DNA of 64,000 bases, taken from the NCBI GenBank assembly GCA_034667465.1, contig JAXDJV010000027.1, positions 186,001-250,000 on the forward strand, given 5' to 3'. Shown here piece by piece: positions 56,259-64,000 of the stretch (its first letter is position 1; every line of letters starts with the position of its first letter). The notes beneath the pieces were generated by a model. It saw only the letters and a list, made by a program, of their open reading frames with translations, searched no databases and was not told the DNA's origin. Origin of the DNA: JAOBAU01 sp034667465. GTDB taxonomy: Bacteria > Acidobacteriota > Thermoanaerobaculia > Gp7-AA8. The position numbers and the translations under genes were made by a program.

Positions 56259-56319
56259 GGGGTCACATCTGACACTTTGACTTTAGCGGCGCTAAAGTCA
56301 AAGTGTCAGATGTGACCCC
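56259..56319. repeat. 61-bp palindromic repeat (TTGACTTTA/GGGGTC type)
   Basis: Perfect 30-bp arms (56259-56288 and 56290-56319) around one base. The left arm reads GGGGTCACATCTGACACTTT then GACTTTAGC. It shares GGGGTC and TTGACTTTA with the 41-bp palindrome at 2762. It lies upstream of the nucleotidyltransferase gene and contains that gene's longer, rejected start codon. Confidence 0.85.
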
Positions 56320-56357
56320 GAATACACGGCCTGCAAATTGCTCTTCGTAACGGTGAG

Positions 56358-56549
56358 ATGTCCACCATTACTGTTCTCGTCATCGCCGCCGCTGCGGTCG
56401 TCCTTGCGCTCGCGCTCGCCTACGTCCCGATGCGGCTGCTCCTGGCGCACATGGCCGCCAACATCCGCCACTTCATTCAGCGCACGCGCGAGCGTCGCAC
56501 CACCGACCGCGACACGCCCGACCGCCGAAAAGCAGAGTCCGGAAGTTAG
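56358..56549 (+). CDS. Small single-pass membrane protein
   Basis: A 63-residue ORF with one hydrophobic helix (TVLVIAAAAVVLALALAYVPM) and a basic, Arg-rich tail (RTRERRTTDRDTPDRRK). It fits a one-pass membrane peptide. Its stop overlaps the end of the opposing thioredoxin gene by four bases. No SD at a good distance; it could be spurious. Confidence 0.45.
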   Translation: MSTITVLVIAAAAVVLALALAYVPMRLLLAHMAANIRHFIQRTRERRTTDRDTPDRRKAESGS

Positions 56550-57160
56550 CTCCGTTTTGCGGCGAGCGCTTTCTTCAGCTCGTCCTGCAGCGACGCGTCG
56601 TTCGCTTCGATCATCCCGTACTTCTTCCAGACGATCGTGCCGTTGCGGTCGATGAGCACCGTCGTCGGAATGACGTTCGTCTGAAAGATGCCGGCCAGCT
56701 TTCCTTCCGGATCGAGCGCGATCGGATAGCTCATGGAGTGCTGGGTGACGAACTCCTTCACCGGCTCGACTCCGCCTTCATCGAGACTGACGCCGACGAC
56801 TTTGAAGCCGTCGCCGGAATGCTGCAGGTGCATCTGCTCGAGCTCCGGAATCTCGTGACGGCACGGCCCGCACCACGTCGCCCAGAGATTGAGGAGCACG
56901 ACGTTCCCCTTCTCGTTCGCGACGTCGAACTTCGCGCCGTCGAGCAGCGGCGCTTCGAACGCCGGCATCGCATCGCCGACGTTGATGCCACCGGCAGGTT
57001 GCGGCGGAATGCCAGGCGACGCCTGAGGCGCGGTGTTGGTCGCCATGCCGTGCGCAGAGCTCATCGTCGTGGTCGTAACGGTTGCTTTCTTCGTTTCACG
57101 GTGACACGCGGCTCCGGCGATCGCCGTAACGACGAGAAGCAGCGCAATTTTCCTGGGCAT
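56546..57160 (-). CDS. TlpA-like thiol-disulfide lipoprotein
   Basis: A 204-residue exported thioredoxin-fold protein. The lipoprotein signal ends IAGAAC. A Thr/Pro linker follows, then the TlpA domain with the active site WATWCGPC near 108-115, and the cis-proline loop in VIPTTVLIDRNG. It reduces disulfides or helps cytochrome c maturation in the periplasm. ATG 57160 begins the signal; the longer frame upstream is rejected. It lies 10 bases after the propeller lipoprotein gene and shares its strand. Confidence 0.9.
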   Translation of the reverse strand: MPRKIALLLVVTAIAGAACHRETKKATVTTTTMSSAHGMATNTAPQASPGIPPQPAGGINVGDAMPAFEAPLLDGAKFDVANEKGNVVLLNLWATWCGPCRHEIPELEQMHLQHSGDGFKVVGVSLDEGGVEPVKEFVTQHSMSYPIALDPEGKLAGIFQTNVIPTTVLIDRNGTIVWKKYGMIEANDASLQDELKKALAAKRS

Positions 57161-57170
57161 TAGCGGACTC

Positions 57171-58415
57171 TCACTTTGTCGAAGTTCGGATGGTCGCCAT
57201 CCGGATGGACGGCTCGGTACCGCCGCCGTTCCAGACGACGGCGACATTCTGCTTCGAAACGGCGAGGCGTGGGAACCCCACCGCGGCTGATGATGTTGTT
57301 TCGGCGACGATCGTCGCATTTCCGCGCGTGCCGTCATTGCCGATGCGTCGCGCTTCGATGCGTGTCTTGTCGCCGCTCTGCTCGAGCCATGTCACGATCG
57401 CCGATCCGTCATCGAGCAGCGCGACGTCGACGTGACCGAGCGGCTTTCCGTCGTCGACGACGGTCGGCGCACCGAAGTTCGCGCCGGAGTCGCGCGAGAA
57501 CGCCACGTTGACGCGCGCGTGATTCCCCGCGTCGGTGAACCACGCGGCGACGACGTTCTTTCCGTTCGCGTCGAGCTGCGGACCGTTCACCGGACAGGCG
57601 GCGATCTTCCATCCATCGGCGTGCAACGTCTTAGGCTGCGTCCACCCTTCGAGTGTCAAACGAACCACCTGGATGTCGCGCACTTCGTCCGCCGAGCGAT
57701 CGCGATACGCGACGACCGGGCCGTCATCCGTCATCGCCGCCGCCGTCTGGCAGCAATCGCAAACGCGCGGGTCGAGCGTGACCGCGGCGGAGAGCTTTCC
57801 GGCTGCATCAATGGTTGCGGCGTGCAACTCGTTCTCCGCGTCGCTGGCGGTTTGCTGCGCCGCCTTCGCGCCGTCGATCCAGATGACATGCGCCGAACGA
57901 TCGTGCGCGGGCAGGAGCGATGCGAATCCGAACTCGCTCGCGACATCGGCGTGCGGCCGCAGCGGAGCGCTCCACGTCGCGCCATTGTCGGTCGACTGCG
58001 CGACGCGAATCGACGTCGCTTCTCCCTTCGTCTCGATCCACTGCGCGTACAACGTTCCTTCCGGCGCGACAGCGATCGAGGGGAAATCGGCCTTGTTCAC
58101 GAGCAGCCGGCCGTGCGTGATCATCCGCGGCTGAAACCAGTTGCCATCCCGGTACGGCGCAAAGCTGAAGCTCGATGTCGCTTTCTCGATCCAGCTGACG
58201 ACGAAGCCGCCGTTCCGGTCGGCGGCGATGTTCGGCTCGACGCTCGCGCCGCTGAACGGCACGCGGATCGCCGTGACGACGAGGTCGGCGCTCGGATGCG
58301 GCGCCGGCGTCCGGTGTTTCGTCGCAACGATCGGCCGCGACTCTTCCGTGCAGGCCACTGCGGCCAGCGCGGCGAGGAGGATCGGAATGCAGCGTGGGAC
58401 GACGCGCAACATCAT
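57171..58415 (-). CDS. Propeller-like exported lipoprotein (sialidase/BNR-type fold)
   Basis: A 414-residue protein with a lipoprotein signal (LAAVAC). Repeated blades contain BNR-like motifs such as STDNGATWSAP and SRDSGANFGAP, as in sialidase-fold propellers. The motif CDCCQTAAA near 220 adds four clustered residues, three of them cysteine, that might bind a metal. No sialidase active-site arginine triad is obvious. Upstream of tlpA in the same operon, which suggests shared redox or metal handling. Confidence 0.75.
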   Translation of the reverse strand: MMLRVVPRCIPILLAALAAVACTEESRPIVATKHRTPAPHPSADLVVTAIRVPFSGASVEPNIAADRNGGFVVSWIEKATSSFSFAPYRDGNWFQPRMITHGRLLVNKADFPSIAVAPEGTLYAQWIETKGEATSIRVAQSTDNGATWSAPLRPHADVASEFGFASLLPAHDRSAHVIWIDGAKAAQQTASDAENELHAATIDAAGKLSAAVTLDPRVCDCCQTAAAMTDDGPVVAYRDRSADEVRDIQVVRLTLEGWTQPKTLHADGWKIAACPVNGPQLDANGKNVVAAWFTDAGNHARVNVAFSRDSGANFGAPTVVDDGKPLGHVDVALLDDGSAIVTWLEQSGDKTRIEARRIGNDGTRGNATIVAETTSSAAVGFPRLAVSKQNVAVVWNGGGTEPSIRMATIRTSTK

Positions 58416-58437
58416 TCGCAGCTTACTTGAAATGAAA

Positions 58438-58462
58438 AAGCCCCGCGATTCTCGCGGGGCTT
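58438..58462 (-). terminator. Rho-independent terminator after rplY
   Basis: An 11-bp stem (58438-58448 with 58452-58462) and a three-base loop; on the minus strand it is followed by a T-run. It is 24 bases past the L25 stop. Confidence 0.88.
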
Positions 58463-58485
58463 CGGTTCGTTCGATGTGATGCGGA

Positions 58486-59133
58486 TTACGCTTCGTCTTT
58501 CTTTCCCTTGGTGATGACCTCGGGCTCCGACGTCACCGCACCTTCCACAGGTTCCGGCGCCGCCTCCACCTTCGCCTGGGTCACACCGACGACGACGCGC
58601 TCCGGGTCGTCGAGCACGCGCACGCCCTCCGGAAGCTTGAGGTCGGAAATGCGCAGGTACTGGTGGCTGTCGAGCGACGTGACGTCGACGTCGATCGAAT
58701 CGGGGATCGCGTTCGGCAGGCACTCGACGTGGAGCTCGCGCACCTGAAAGTCGAGGATTCCGCCGCCGTTCTTCACGCCGATCGCCGTTCCGGTGTGATG
58801 CACCGGAATGGTGACGCGGACCTTCTCGTCCATGATCACGCGCACGAAATCGATGTGCGTGATCTTGCGCGAGATCGGATGGATGGTCATGTCCTTGACC
58901 ATCGCGTGGCGCTGTTGATCGGTGCCCGCCATCTTCAGCAGGAAGATGGACCGGATGCCGTGCTCGCTCTTCTGAATCAGTTCGGAGATCGCCTTGCGAT
59001 CGACGGCGATTTTCGCCGGATCACGATGGCCGCCATAGACGACCGCCGGGATCTTCCCTTCCGCGCGCAACTTCCGCGCGACACCCTTCCCCGCGTCGTC
59101 GCGGTTCAACACTTCCAACGTGACCTCAGCCAT
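58486..59133 (-). CDS. rplY: 50S ribosomal protein L25 / general stress protein Ctc
   Basis: Binds 5S rRNA. The 215-residue product is the long Ctc form: an N-terminal L25 domain (1-~95, with KIPAVVYGGH and HPISRKITHIDFVRV) and a C-terminal TL5-like domain ending in an acidic/basic tail. AAGGAG precedes ATG 59133. It lies 161 bases downstream of prs on the same strand, a common pairing. Confidence 0.95.
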   Translation of the reverse strand: MAEVTLEVLNRDDAGKGVARKLRAEGKIPAVVYGGHRDPAKIAVDRKAISELIQKSEHGIRSIFLLKMAGTDQQRHAMVKDMTIHPISRKITHIDFVRVIMDEKVRVTIPVHHTGTAIGVKNGGGILDFQVRELHVECLPNAIPDSIDVDVTSLDSHQYLRISDLKLPEGVRVLDDPERVVVGVTQAKVEAAPEPVEGAVTSEPEVITKGKKDEA

Positions 59134-59294
59134 GATGCAGATACTCCTTCTCTGGTATACGCAGCAAATCGTGTTGAAAGGCGGCGGAAGGGGAAAAATT
59201 CCACCTCAGGACGCTTCCCCTGCCGAAGGGGATGAACCCATGTACGTAAACGGGGGCCGGGCCATTGGCAACCAGCGCCGCGGGCCGTGCCCGC

Positions 59295-60242
59295 CTACAT
59301 ATCGAAGAGCGAGCTGACCGAGTCTTCGTTATGAATCCGCTTGATCGCCTCGGCCAGCAGATCGGCGATCGAGAGCGCCGTCAGCCGTGGGCACTCGGCC
59401 TGTTTGTCGGCCATGGCCATGCTGTTCGTCGTCACGACCATCTCCAGCTCCGACTCGTTGATGCGCTGGATCGCGGGGCCGGAAAGCACCGCGTGCGTGC
59501 ACGATGCGGAGATCGAGCGCGCCCCTTTCGCGATCAGCGCTTCGACCGAATGAATCAGCGTTCCGGCAGTGTCGATGATGTCGTCGACGACAAACACATT
59601 GCGGCCTTCGACGTCACCGATGATGTTCATCACCTCGGTCTGATTGGCGGCGACGCGGCGCTTGTCGATGATCGCCAGCGTCGCGCCGAGGCGTTTGGCG
59701 TAGGCGCGAGCGCGCTCGACGCCGCCCGCGTCGGGAGAGACGATCGTCAGATCTTCCATCTGCGCTTTGCGAAGATGGCCGACGATGACCGGCGCGGCGA
59801 ACAGGTGATCGACAGGAATGTTGAAGAAGCCCTGAATCTGCGACGCATGCAGGTCGAGCGTGAGGACGCGATCGGCGCCGGCGGCGGTGATGAGATCGGC
59901 GACGAGCTTCGACGTGATCGGCACGCGCGGCTTGTCTTTGCGATCCTGCCGCGCGTAGCCGTAGTACGGCAGAACGGCGGTGACGCGTCGCGCGGACGAG
60001 CGCTTGAACGCGTCGAGCATGATCAGCAGCTCCATCAGATTGTCGTTGACGGGAGGCGCTGTCGGCTGGATGACGAAGACGTCGGCGCCGCGGACGTTCT
60101 CATCGATCTGCACGTAGTTCTCGCCGTCGGAAAAGCTGTAGAGCGAAACGTGACCGCATTCGATGTCGAGGAGCGCGCAGATCTCCTGAGCGAGGACCGG
60201 ATGGGCTCTTCCGGTGAAGATCTTGAGCGGACCGTAGGACAA
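59295..60242 (-). CDS. prs: Ribose-phosphate pyrophosphokinase
   Basis: Makes PRPP from ribose-5-phosphate and ATP. The 315-residue product has SDGENYVQIDENVRG near 39-53, YYGYARQDRK (ATP-binding), the catalytic DLHASQIQGFF loop, and the PRPP motif VVDDIIDTAGT near 220. The TTG start at 60242 is right where the conserved N-terminus begins. The 161-base gap to rplY has no other gene. Strictly essential in most bacteria. Confidence 0.96.
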   Translation of the reverse strand: MSYGPLKIFTGRAHPVLAQEICALLDIECGHVSLYSFSDGENYVQIDENVRGADVFVIQPTAPPVNDNLMELLIMLDAFKRSSARRVTAVLPYYGYARQDRKDKPRVPITSKLVADLITAAGADRVLTLDLHASQIQGFFNIPVDHLFAAPVIVGHLRKAQMEDLTIVSPDAGGVERARAYAKRLGATLAIIDKRRVAANQTEVMNIIGDVEGRNVFVVDDIIDTAGTLIHSVEALIAKGARSISASCTHAVLSGPAIQRINESELEMVVTTNSMAMADKQAECPRLTALSIADLLAEAIKRIHNEDSVSSLFDM

Positions 60243-60251
60243 GCGTGCGGA

Positions 60252-60257
60252 TTATAC
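60252..60257 (-). promoter_or_regulatory. Possible -10 box for prs
   Basis: A TATAAT on the minus strand ends 10 bases before the TTG start of prs, so transcription would begin two or three bases from the start codon and the mRNA could be leaderless. The -35 region is weak. Confidence 0.4.
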
Positions 60258-60388
60258 AAATCGATGATCGCGACGCCACAGATAAGAAACGTGGTGGCCG
60301 GCGCTTCGTCCGCCATCGTCAGTCTCAACCCGCGCATTGTCGCGCCCGGCATTTCCCGACCGGGCGGTCGGTCGGGTACACTGACCGA

Positions 60389-61651
60389 ATGCCGACCATC
60401 ACTTCCGAGAGTCCCGCGGCCGATCGCGTCCCAGCCTACTCGTGGTACGCCCTCGCGCTCCTCAGCGCGGTCTACGTCCTGAACTTTCTCGATCGGACAG
60501 TCATCTACGTCCTTTTCACACCGATCAAGAAAGAGCTCGCGCTTACCGATCTGCAGCTCGCGCTGGTCGGAACGTTGTCGTTCGTGATCCTTTACACGAG
60601 CCTCGGCATTCCGTTCGGACGGCTCGCCGATCGCGGCAGCCGGAAGCTCATGATCGGCGCCGGGCTCGCGATCTGGAGCCTTTTCTCCGGACTGACGGGA
60701 TTCGCGCATTCCTTCGGCGCGCTCTTCTTCTGCCGGCTGATGGTCGGCGTCGGCGAAGCGACGCTCGGTCCGGCCGCGCTGTCGCTGCTCAGCGATTACT
60801 TTCCGCCGCGCATGCGCGCGACGGTGCAATCGATCTACGCATCGGCGATCGCGCTCGGCGGCGGTCTCGCATTTTTTCTCGGCGGCTCGATCGGTCAGGT
60901 ATACGGCTGGCGCTGGGCGTTCTACCTGCTCGGATTTCCCGGACTCCTGCTGGCCGTGCTCGTGTTCGCACTGCGCGAACCGCCGCGCGGCAATACGGAA
61001 ACGACGCCGATCGCCGCAAGCAGCAGCGACTGGAAGCTGCTGTTCCGCTCGAAGCCGCTGCTTTATCTGTTCGCCGGATACGCGCTCTTCGCACTGTCGT
61101 CAAACAATCTCGGCATCTGGGCAACCGCGTTCTTCGTGCGCGTGCATCACATGACGCTGCTGCAGATCGGCTTCGCCGGCGGCATTCTCTCCGTCGTCGT
61201 CGGAATCCCGGTCACGATCCTCGGCGGCTACTACGCCGATCGCGTCAGCCGCAAGTTCCGCGGCGGACGGATGGCCGTCACCGCCTGCGCCGCACTCGCG
61301 TCAATCCCGCTCTGGCTCGGCCTGCTCTACATCAACAACCTGATCGTGTTGTTGCTGCTCAATGTGGTGCTTTACGGCCTCGCGCTGATGTGGGTCGGCC
61401 CCGCCGCCGCGGACATCCACGACATCGCCGGCCCCAACCTCCGCGGCCTCGGCATCGGAATCTTTTTCTCGATCGCCAATATCGCCGCCTACGGCATCGG
61501 CTCGCCGCTCATCGGAAGACTCAGCGACGTGCTTGGAGTGGCGACGAATCCCGAGCAGATGAGAATCGCGCTGCTGGTGTGTCCCGCAGCGTGCGCGCTG
61601 AGCGCGGTGTTGTTATGGATGGGAAGCAGGGCGCGGGCGGGGGCGCAGTGA
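60389..61651 (+). CDS. MFS transporter, spinster-like
   Basis: A 420-residue permease with twelve predicted helices. The MFS signature loops are visible: GRLADRGSRKLMI after helix 2 and GGYYADRVSRKF after helix 8, and the LNFLDRTVIYVL motif in helix 1 typical of spinster-type and glucarate/anion transporters. The substrate is unknown. ATG 60389 is chosen because it precedes helix 1 by a normal distance; the longer frame overlaps the prs promoter. It is divergent from prs. Confidence 0.9.
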   Translation: MPTITSESPAADRVPAYSWYALALLSAVYVLNFLDRTVIYVLFTPIKKELALTDLQLALVGTLSFVILYTSLGIPFGRLADRGSRKLMIGAGLAIWSLFSGLTGFAHSFGALFFCRLMVGVGEATLGPAALSLLSDYFPPRMRATVQSIYASAIALGGGLAFFLGGSIGQVYGWRWAFYLLGFPGLLLAVLVFALREPPRGNTETTPIAASSSDWKLLFRSKPLLYLFAGYALFALSSNNLGIWATAFFVRVHHMTLLQIGFAGGILSVVVGIPVTILGGYYADRVSRKFRGGRMAVTACAALASIPLWLGLLYINNLIVLLLLNVVLYGLALMWVGPAAADIHDIAGPNLRGLGIGIFFSIANIAAYGIGSPLIGRLSDVLGVATNPEQMRIALLVCPAACALSAVLLWMGSRARAGAQ

Positions 61652-61859
61652 CGCGGTTTTGCGGAAGTCGGATTCGCTCGACCGCATTCGCCACCCGCAG
61701 GCACGGAGAGTAATCCGCGCGCTTCGTCGTCCACGCTGTCGTCACCTGGAAAATCGTCATGAGCATCAATACCGGAGCGCTGACAAACAGGTGTTTCAGT
61801 TTCGCCTGCGGCTACAACTCTTTCAATGCAACCGGCGATGCTGCGGCGTCCCTTCCGCG

Positions 61860-62297
61860 CTACGACATCGCACGCCAGGCGAGCGCAGCGCCGATGAGTA
61901 ATGCGATGGAGACGAGCGCGAACAGCAGTCGTGTCGCGCGCGGATGCGGGACGAGGGTCTCGATCGGCAACGTCTCGAGGAGGTCGTAAGGACCGGCAGC
62001 TTCGCGGTCCGCGTCCCGCAGCACCACCTGTTTCCACGCCACAAGATAGCGTTGCCGGAGCATCACTTTCAGAGGAACGTCCGGACGCAGTGTGCGCACG
62101 CGCGCGTAAAGCGACTCATGCGCCACGACTGCGTTCCATCGCCTGCCGATAGCGGCGAATTCGTCGGCCGTCCTGAAGGTCGTCGCTTCAACGACACGGC
62201 GATCCTTTGTGAGCCGGCCATCGAGGTGCCAGCGAAGGAGACCGCGCGCGAACGGGGTAACGATCGCCAGCCGGTAGACGCCGCGCGGAGGCTTCAT
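61860..62297 (-). CDS. Unknown protein with C-terminal membrane anchor, in the Rhs cassette
   Basis: A 145-residue protein with no family I recognise. A basic N-terminal region (VTPFARGLLRWHLDG, KDRRVVEATTF) is followed by a mixed region and one C-terminal TM helix (LLFALVSIALLIGAALAW). Its start overlaps the stop of the 37-codon ORF (ATGA). Position after an Rhs C-terminus and another small gene suggests an immunity or accessory protein; inference only. GTG 62375 would give a 171-residue form. Confidence 0.6.
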   Translation of the reverse strand: MKPPRGVYRLAIVTPFARGLLRWHLDGRLTKDRRVVEATTFRTADEFAAIGRRWNAVVAHESLYARVRTLRPDVPLKVMLRQRYLVAWKQVVLRDADREAAGPYDLLETLPIETLVPHPRATRLLFALVSIALLIGAALAWRAMS

Positions 62298-62407
62298 TCG
62301 CGGGGTATCGTCGCCATCGCGCAGACGACGATCGCCACCGGATACAACCAGAAATACGGGAATGGTCCCCACCACGCGTTCGCAGCGAATGGCGGGTTCT
62401 GCCTCAT
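62294..62407 (-). CDS. 37-residue membrane peptide gene
   Basis: A short ORF from ATG 62407: an N-terminal PPFAANAWWGPFPYFW segment and a hydrophobic helix LYPVAIVVCAMATI. It is too short to be certain, but its TGA overlaps the next ATG by four bases, the pattern of coupled genes here. No good SD is seen. Confidence 0.4.
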   Translation of the reverse strand: MRQNPPFAANAWWGPFPYFWLYPVAIVVCAMATIPRE

Positions 62408-62441
62408 ATGTGAATCGCGTAGCTCGTCCGCCCCCGCTGGC

Positions 62442-62861
62442 CTACAACTCTTTCAACACAACCCGAGATGTTCGTGAAGCGATTTCCTCAACGACCTTCG
62501 CGTAAACCGCCGCGTCATCCTCTGTCGCACGTCCGAAGTTCACGACCCGCTCGCAGGCATCGCGATACAGCCGGTACTCACGCTGCCCGGGAACTGTGCG
62601 CAGCTCGCACGCGTAACCCGCGCGCTTCGTCAGCATCGTGACGAACGCCTCCGCCACGGCGCCGGCGGACACACGCTGACGCGGGTCCGCCACCTCTCCG
62701 GTGAGGGCTGCCGACCATTCGACTTCCTCGATCGGCCGTTCGTCGAGCGCGCGGAGAAGACTCTCCAGAATCTCGGCGACGACCGGAATCTCCTCATCAA
62801 CATCCCAGAAGAGACCTACTCCATCCGGTCCCGGCTCATAAGAAATGACGGTCTGGCTCAC
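62442..62861 (-). CDS. Putative immunity protein for the Rhs toxin tail
   Basis: A 139-residue protein without recognisable family. The N-terminus is acidic (DVDEEIPVVAEILES), as in many immunity proteins. GTG 62861 shares one base with the Rhs stop (TAGTG), so it is directly coupled to the toxin gene. A fragment resembling its last residues (ALKEL-stop) recurs at 61812. The immunity role is inferred from position. Confidence 0.65.
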   Translation of the reverse strand: MSQTVISYEPGPDGVGLFWDVDEEIPVVAEILESLLRALDERPIEEVEWSAALTGEVADPRQRVSAGAVAEAFVTMLTKRAGYACELRTVPGQREYRLYRDACERVVNFGRATEDDAAVYAKVVEEIASRTSRVVLKEL

Positions 62862-64000
62862 TATGCAGCGTCCTTCAGGATCTCCCTGACGACGGGAGCC
62901 GCTTCTCGAATGAATTCGATCACTTCCGCTCCCCCCTCTGCGGCACCGGTCGCAACTCCATAAGCACCGACTGCCTCCAGTATGAGTCCGCCAACGAAGA
63001 TTACGACGATCGCGACGGCAGTCGCACCGAGGATGTAGTAGTCGGCGCAAAAAGCGAAATGCACATCGGTGCCACCTGCTACAGGGTCATCGATGATGAA
63101 ACAGATCACGTGACGGATCGTGCTGTACCAGAGACCGATATGAATGTTGAACTTCGGGCTCTTGTTGCCGTAGTTCCCGGTAGTCTTTCCGGTCTGGGCC
63201 CATTTCAGCTGCTTAATGTTCAGGTGACCATAGACGATCCGTCCCGGCCCCCACCACGGAATGTCATATGGGTGACTCTCCAGATGGACGTAGACGTTGT
63301 ACGCATAGTCGCCCTTGTACCAGCAGAATCCTGGTGCAAGCGGATCGAAATTGCCTGACTTGTCCGTGCTCGGGCCGAACACGTTGTCCTCTTTTGTTTT
63401 CGAAAGACAGTAGAGTCCCAGAGGATCAGCGTTTCCGATCGGATCGTTGTTCGCATAGGCATACTCGCTGAAACCAGGTTGCCCGTGTTGCATCGGGTCG
63501 CGACTTGTGAAGCGACCGGCACCGGTGTCGTAGTAGCGGGCCCTGTTCTGCATCAGCGATCCCACCGAATTCTCACGTGCTGCGTACGACAGGCGCGTAA
63601 AAGGGTGATCGTTCGGCGTGCCGACGCGCGTCAACGCGCCGAACGACGAGAAGGTCTGCCGATACTCGATCTGCCCATTGCTGTTCGTCACGGCAGTCAC
63701 GCTGCCAACGCCATCGTGAAGCAGGTACGTCGTGCGGTTCCAGTTTCTCCAGTACTCGGCAAGTGGCTGATCGAGTCCGGGCGCGTAAACGCGATAAACC
63801 CAGACGGTTCCGTTTGGATGCAGATCGACGATCGGATTCGCCTGACGGTCGTATTGGACGCGAGCGCCACCCTGATCGGCAGCCGGGCTTGAAAACGAGG
63901 CCCGAAGTCCGGTTGGACCGTATTGATTCGTCTCCGAGCCATCGATCCCGGTGATCTGCTTCAGCCGGTTCACTGCGTCGTACTGATAGGTCGCCGTACC
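62861..64000 (-). CDS. Rhs-repeat protein with variable C-terminal toxin-like domain (5' partial)
   Basis: The frame is open at the window edge, so the large N-terminal part lies beyond 64000. The visible part has an Rhs repeat (YDAVNRLKQITGIDG), the core strands ending GAGRFTSRDPMQHGQPG and the conserved DPIGNADPLGLY at 63410-63427. After DPLGLY comes a ~182-residue tail unlike the core, with Trp-rich strands (HPYDIPWWGPG) and a ~25-residue hydrophobic stretch (ILGATAVAIVVIFVGGLI). Rhs tails are usually toxins delivered to neighbours; a pore-forming action is possible but not shown. Confidence 0.88.
   Translation of the reverse strand, partial: GTATYQYDAVNRLKQITGIDGSETNQYGPTGLRASFSSPAADQGGARVQYDRQANPIVDLHPNGTVWVYRVYAPGLDQPLAEYWRNWNRTTYLLHDGVGSVTAVTNSNGQIEYRQTFSSFGALTRVGTPNDHPFTRLSYAARENSVGSLMQNRARYYDTGAGRFTSRDPMQHGQPGFSEYAYANNDPIGNADPLGLYCLSKTKEDNVFGPSTDKSGNFDPLAPGFCWYKGDYAYNVYVHLESHPYDIPWWGPGRIVYGHLNIKQLKWAQTGKTTGNYGNKSPKFNIHIGLWYSTIRHVICFIIDDPVAGGTDVHFAFCADYYILGATAVAIVVIFVGGLILEAVGAYGVATGAAEGGAEVIEFIREAAPVVREILKDAA

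Noticed and set aside
61489..62037. Minus-strand frames between the MFS gene and the Rhs cassette
   Set aside because: No recognisable protein; they overlap the MFS end and only the LKEL-stop scar at 61812 is meaningful.

Overview
The window is GC-rich, gene-dense bacterial chromosome with almost no intergenic space, frequent ATGA/TGATG start-stop overlaps and many GTG/TTG starts. The gene mix suggests a member of the Acidobacteriota or a close relative: an N-lobe kinase fused to a PD40-like propeller, very long secreted beta-sandwich proteins, carboxypeptidase-regulatory-like domains, a heme lipoprotein, and REP-like TCATCCYGAGCG repeats. That placement is inference; the window has no rRNA. 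I see no prophage, integrase, transposase or CRISPR array.

Layout. 1-2757: 3' end of a large secreted beta-sandwich protein. 2877-7743: 2-oxoacid dehydrogenase operon (E3, E1 alpha, E1 beta, E2), interrupted by two copies of a heptamer hairpin repeat. 7793-12410: animal-type heme peroxidase, YcaQ-type DNA glycosylase, TPR metallopeptidase. 12448-15500: lipoate/Fe-S operon (LipB-Nudix fusion, LipA, ferredoxin, ferritin-like protein, A-type-carrier-like protein), then an M23 peptidase. 16337-21307: membrane, nucleoside hydrolase, reductase and outer-membrane-like genes. 21304-22658: HemB with a small zinc ribbon, and a CAU tRNA with a clear promoter. 22691-27043: kinase-propeller, DUF1801, and a DoxX/SRPBCC/ArsR operon whose regulator has lost its HTH. 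27113-31705: di-heme lipoprotein and a huge membrane patatin. 31784-36237: pilin, then tilS-hpt-ftsH, where Hpt has lost key catalytic residues. 36301-40407: decayed M20 peptidase, frameshifted secreted protein, Cys-rich small secreted protein and its coupled partner. 40445-47521: amidohydrolase, asparaginase, TMEM175 channel, desaturase with a CTG start, FMN oxidase, PhyH dioxygenase, methyltransferase. 47562-53679: decayed ParE toxin beside an intact antitoxin, RadA, DnaE2, AI-2E permease. 53770-61651: glutaredoxin-PCD fusion, SDR, nucleotidyltransferase, TlpA lipoprotein, propeller lipoprotein, L25, Prs, MFS. 61860-64000: Rhs protein C-terminus with a variable toxin-like tail and coupled downstream genes that look like an immunity cassette.

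Functional links. The lipoate genes supply the cofactor of the E2 subunit at the start of the window, and the ferredoxin, ferritin-like and A-type-carrier-like proteins are placed to support LipA, which consumes an Fe-S cluster per turnover. tilS modifies the CAU isoleucine tRNA, and the only tRNA here has a CAU anticodon. Prs and L25 form a common pair. Decay is repeated in the window: five genes have lost their start, frame, HTH or catalytic residues while a neighbour stays intact.

The best candidate for an undescribed system is the Rhs-CT/immunity cassette at the right edge. The retained but apparently inactive Hpt in the tilS-hpt-ftsH locus and the palindromic repeat families, which write the stop codons of several genes, come next.
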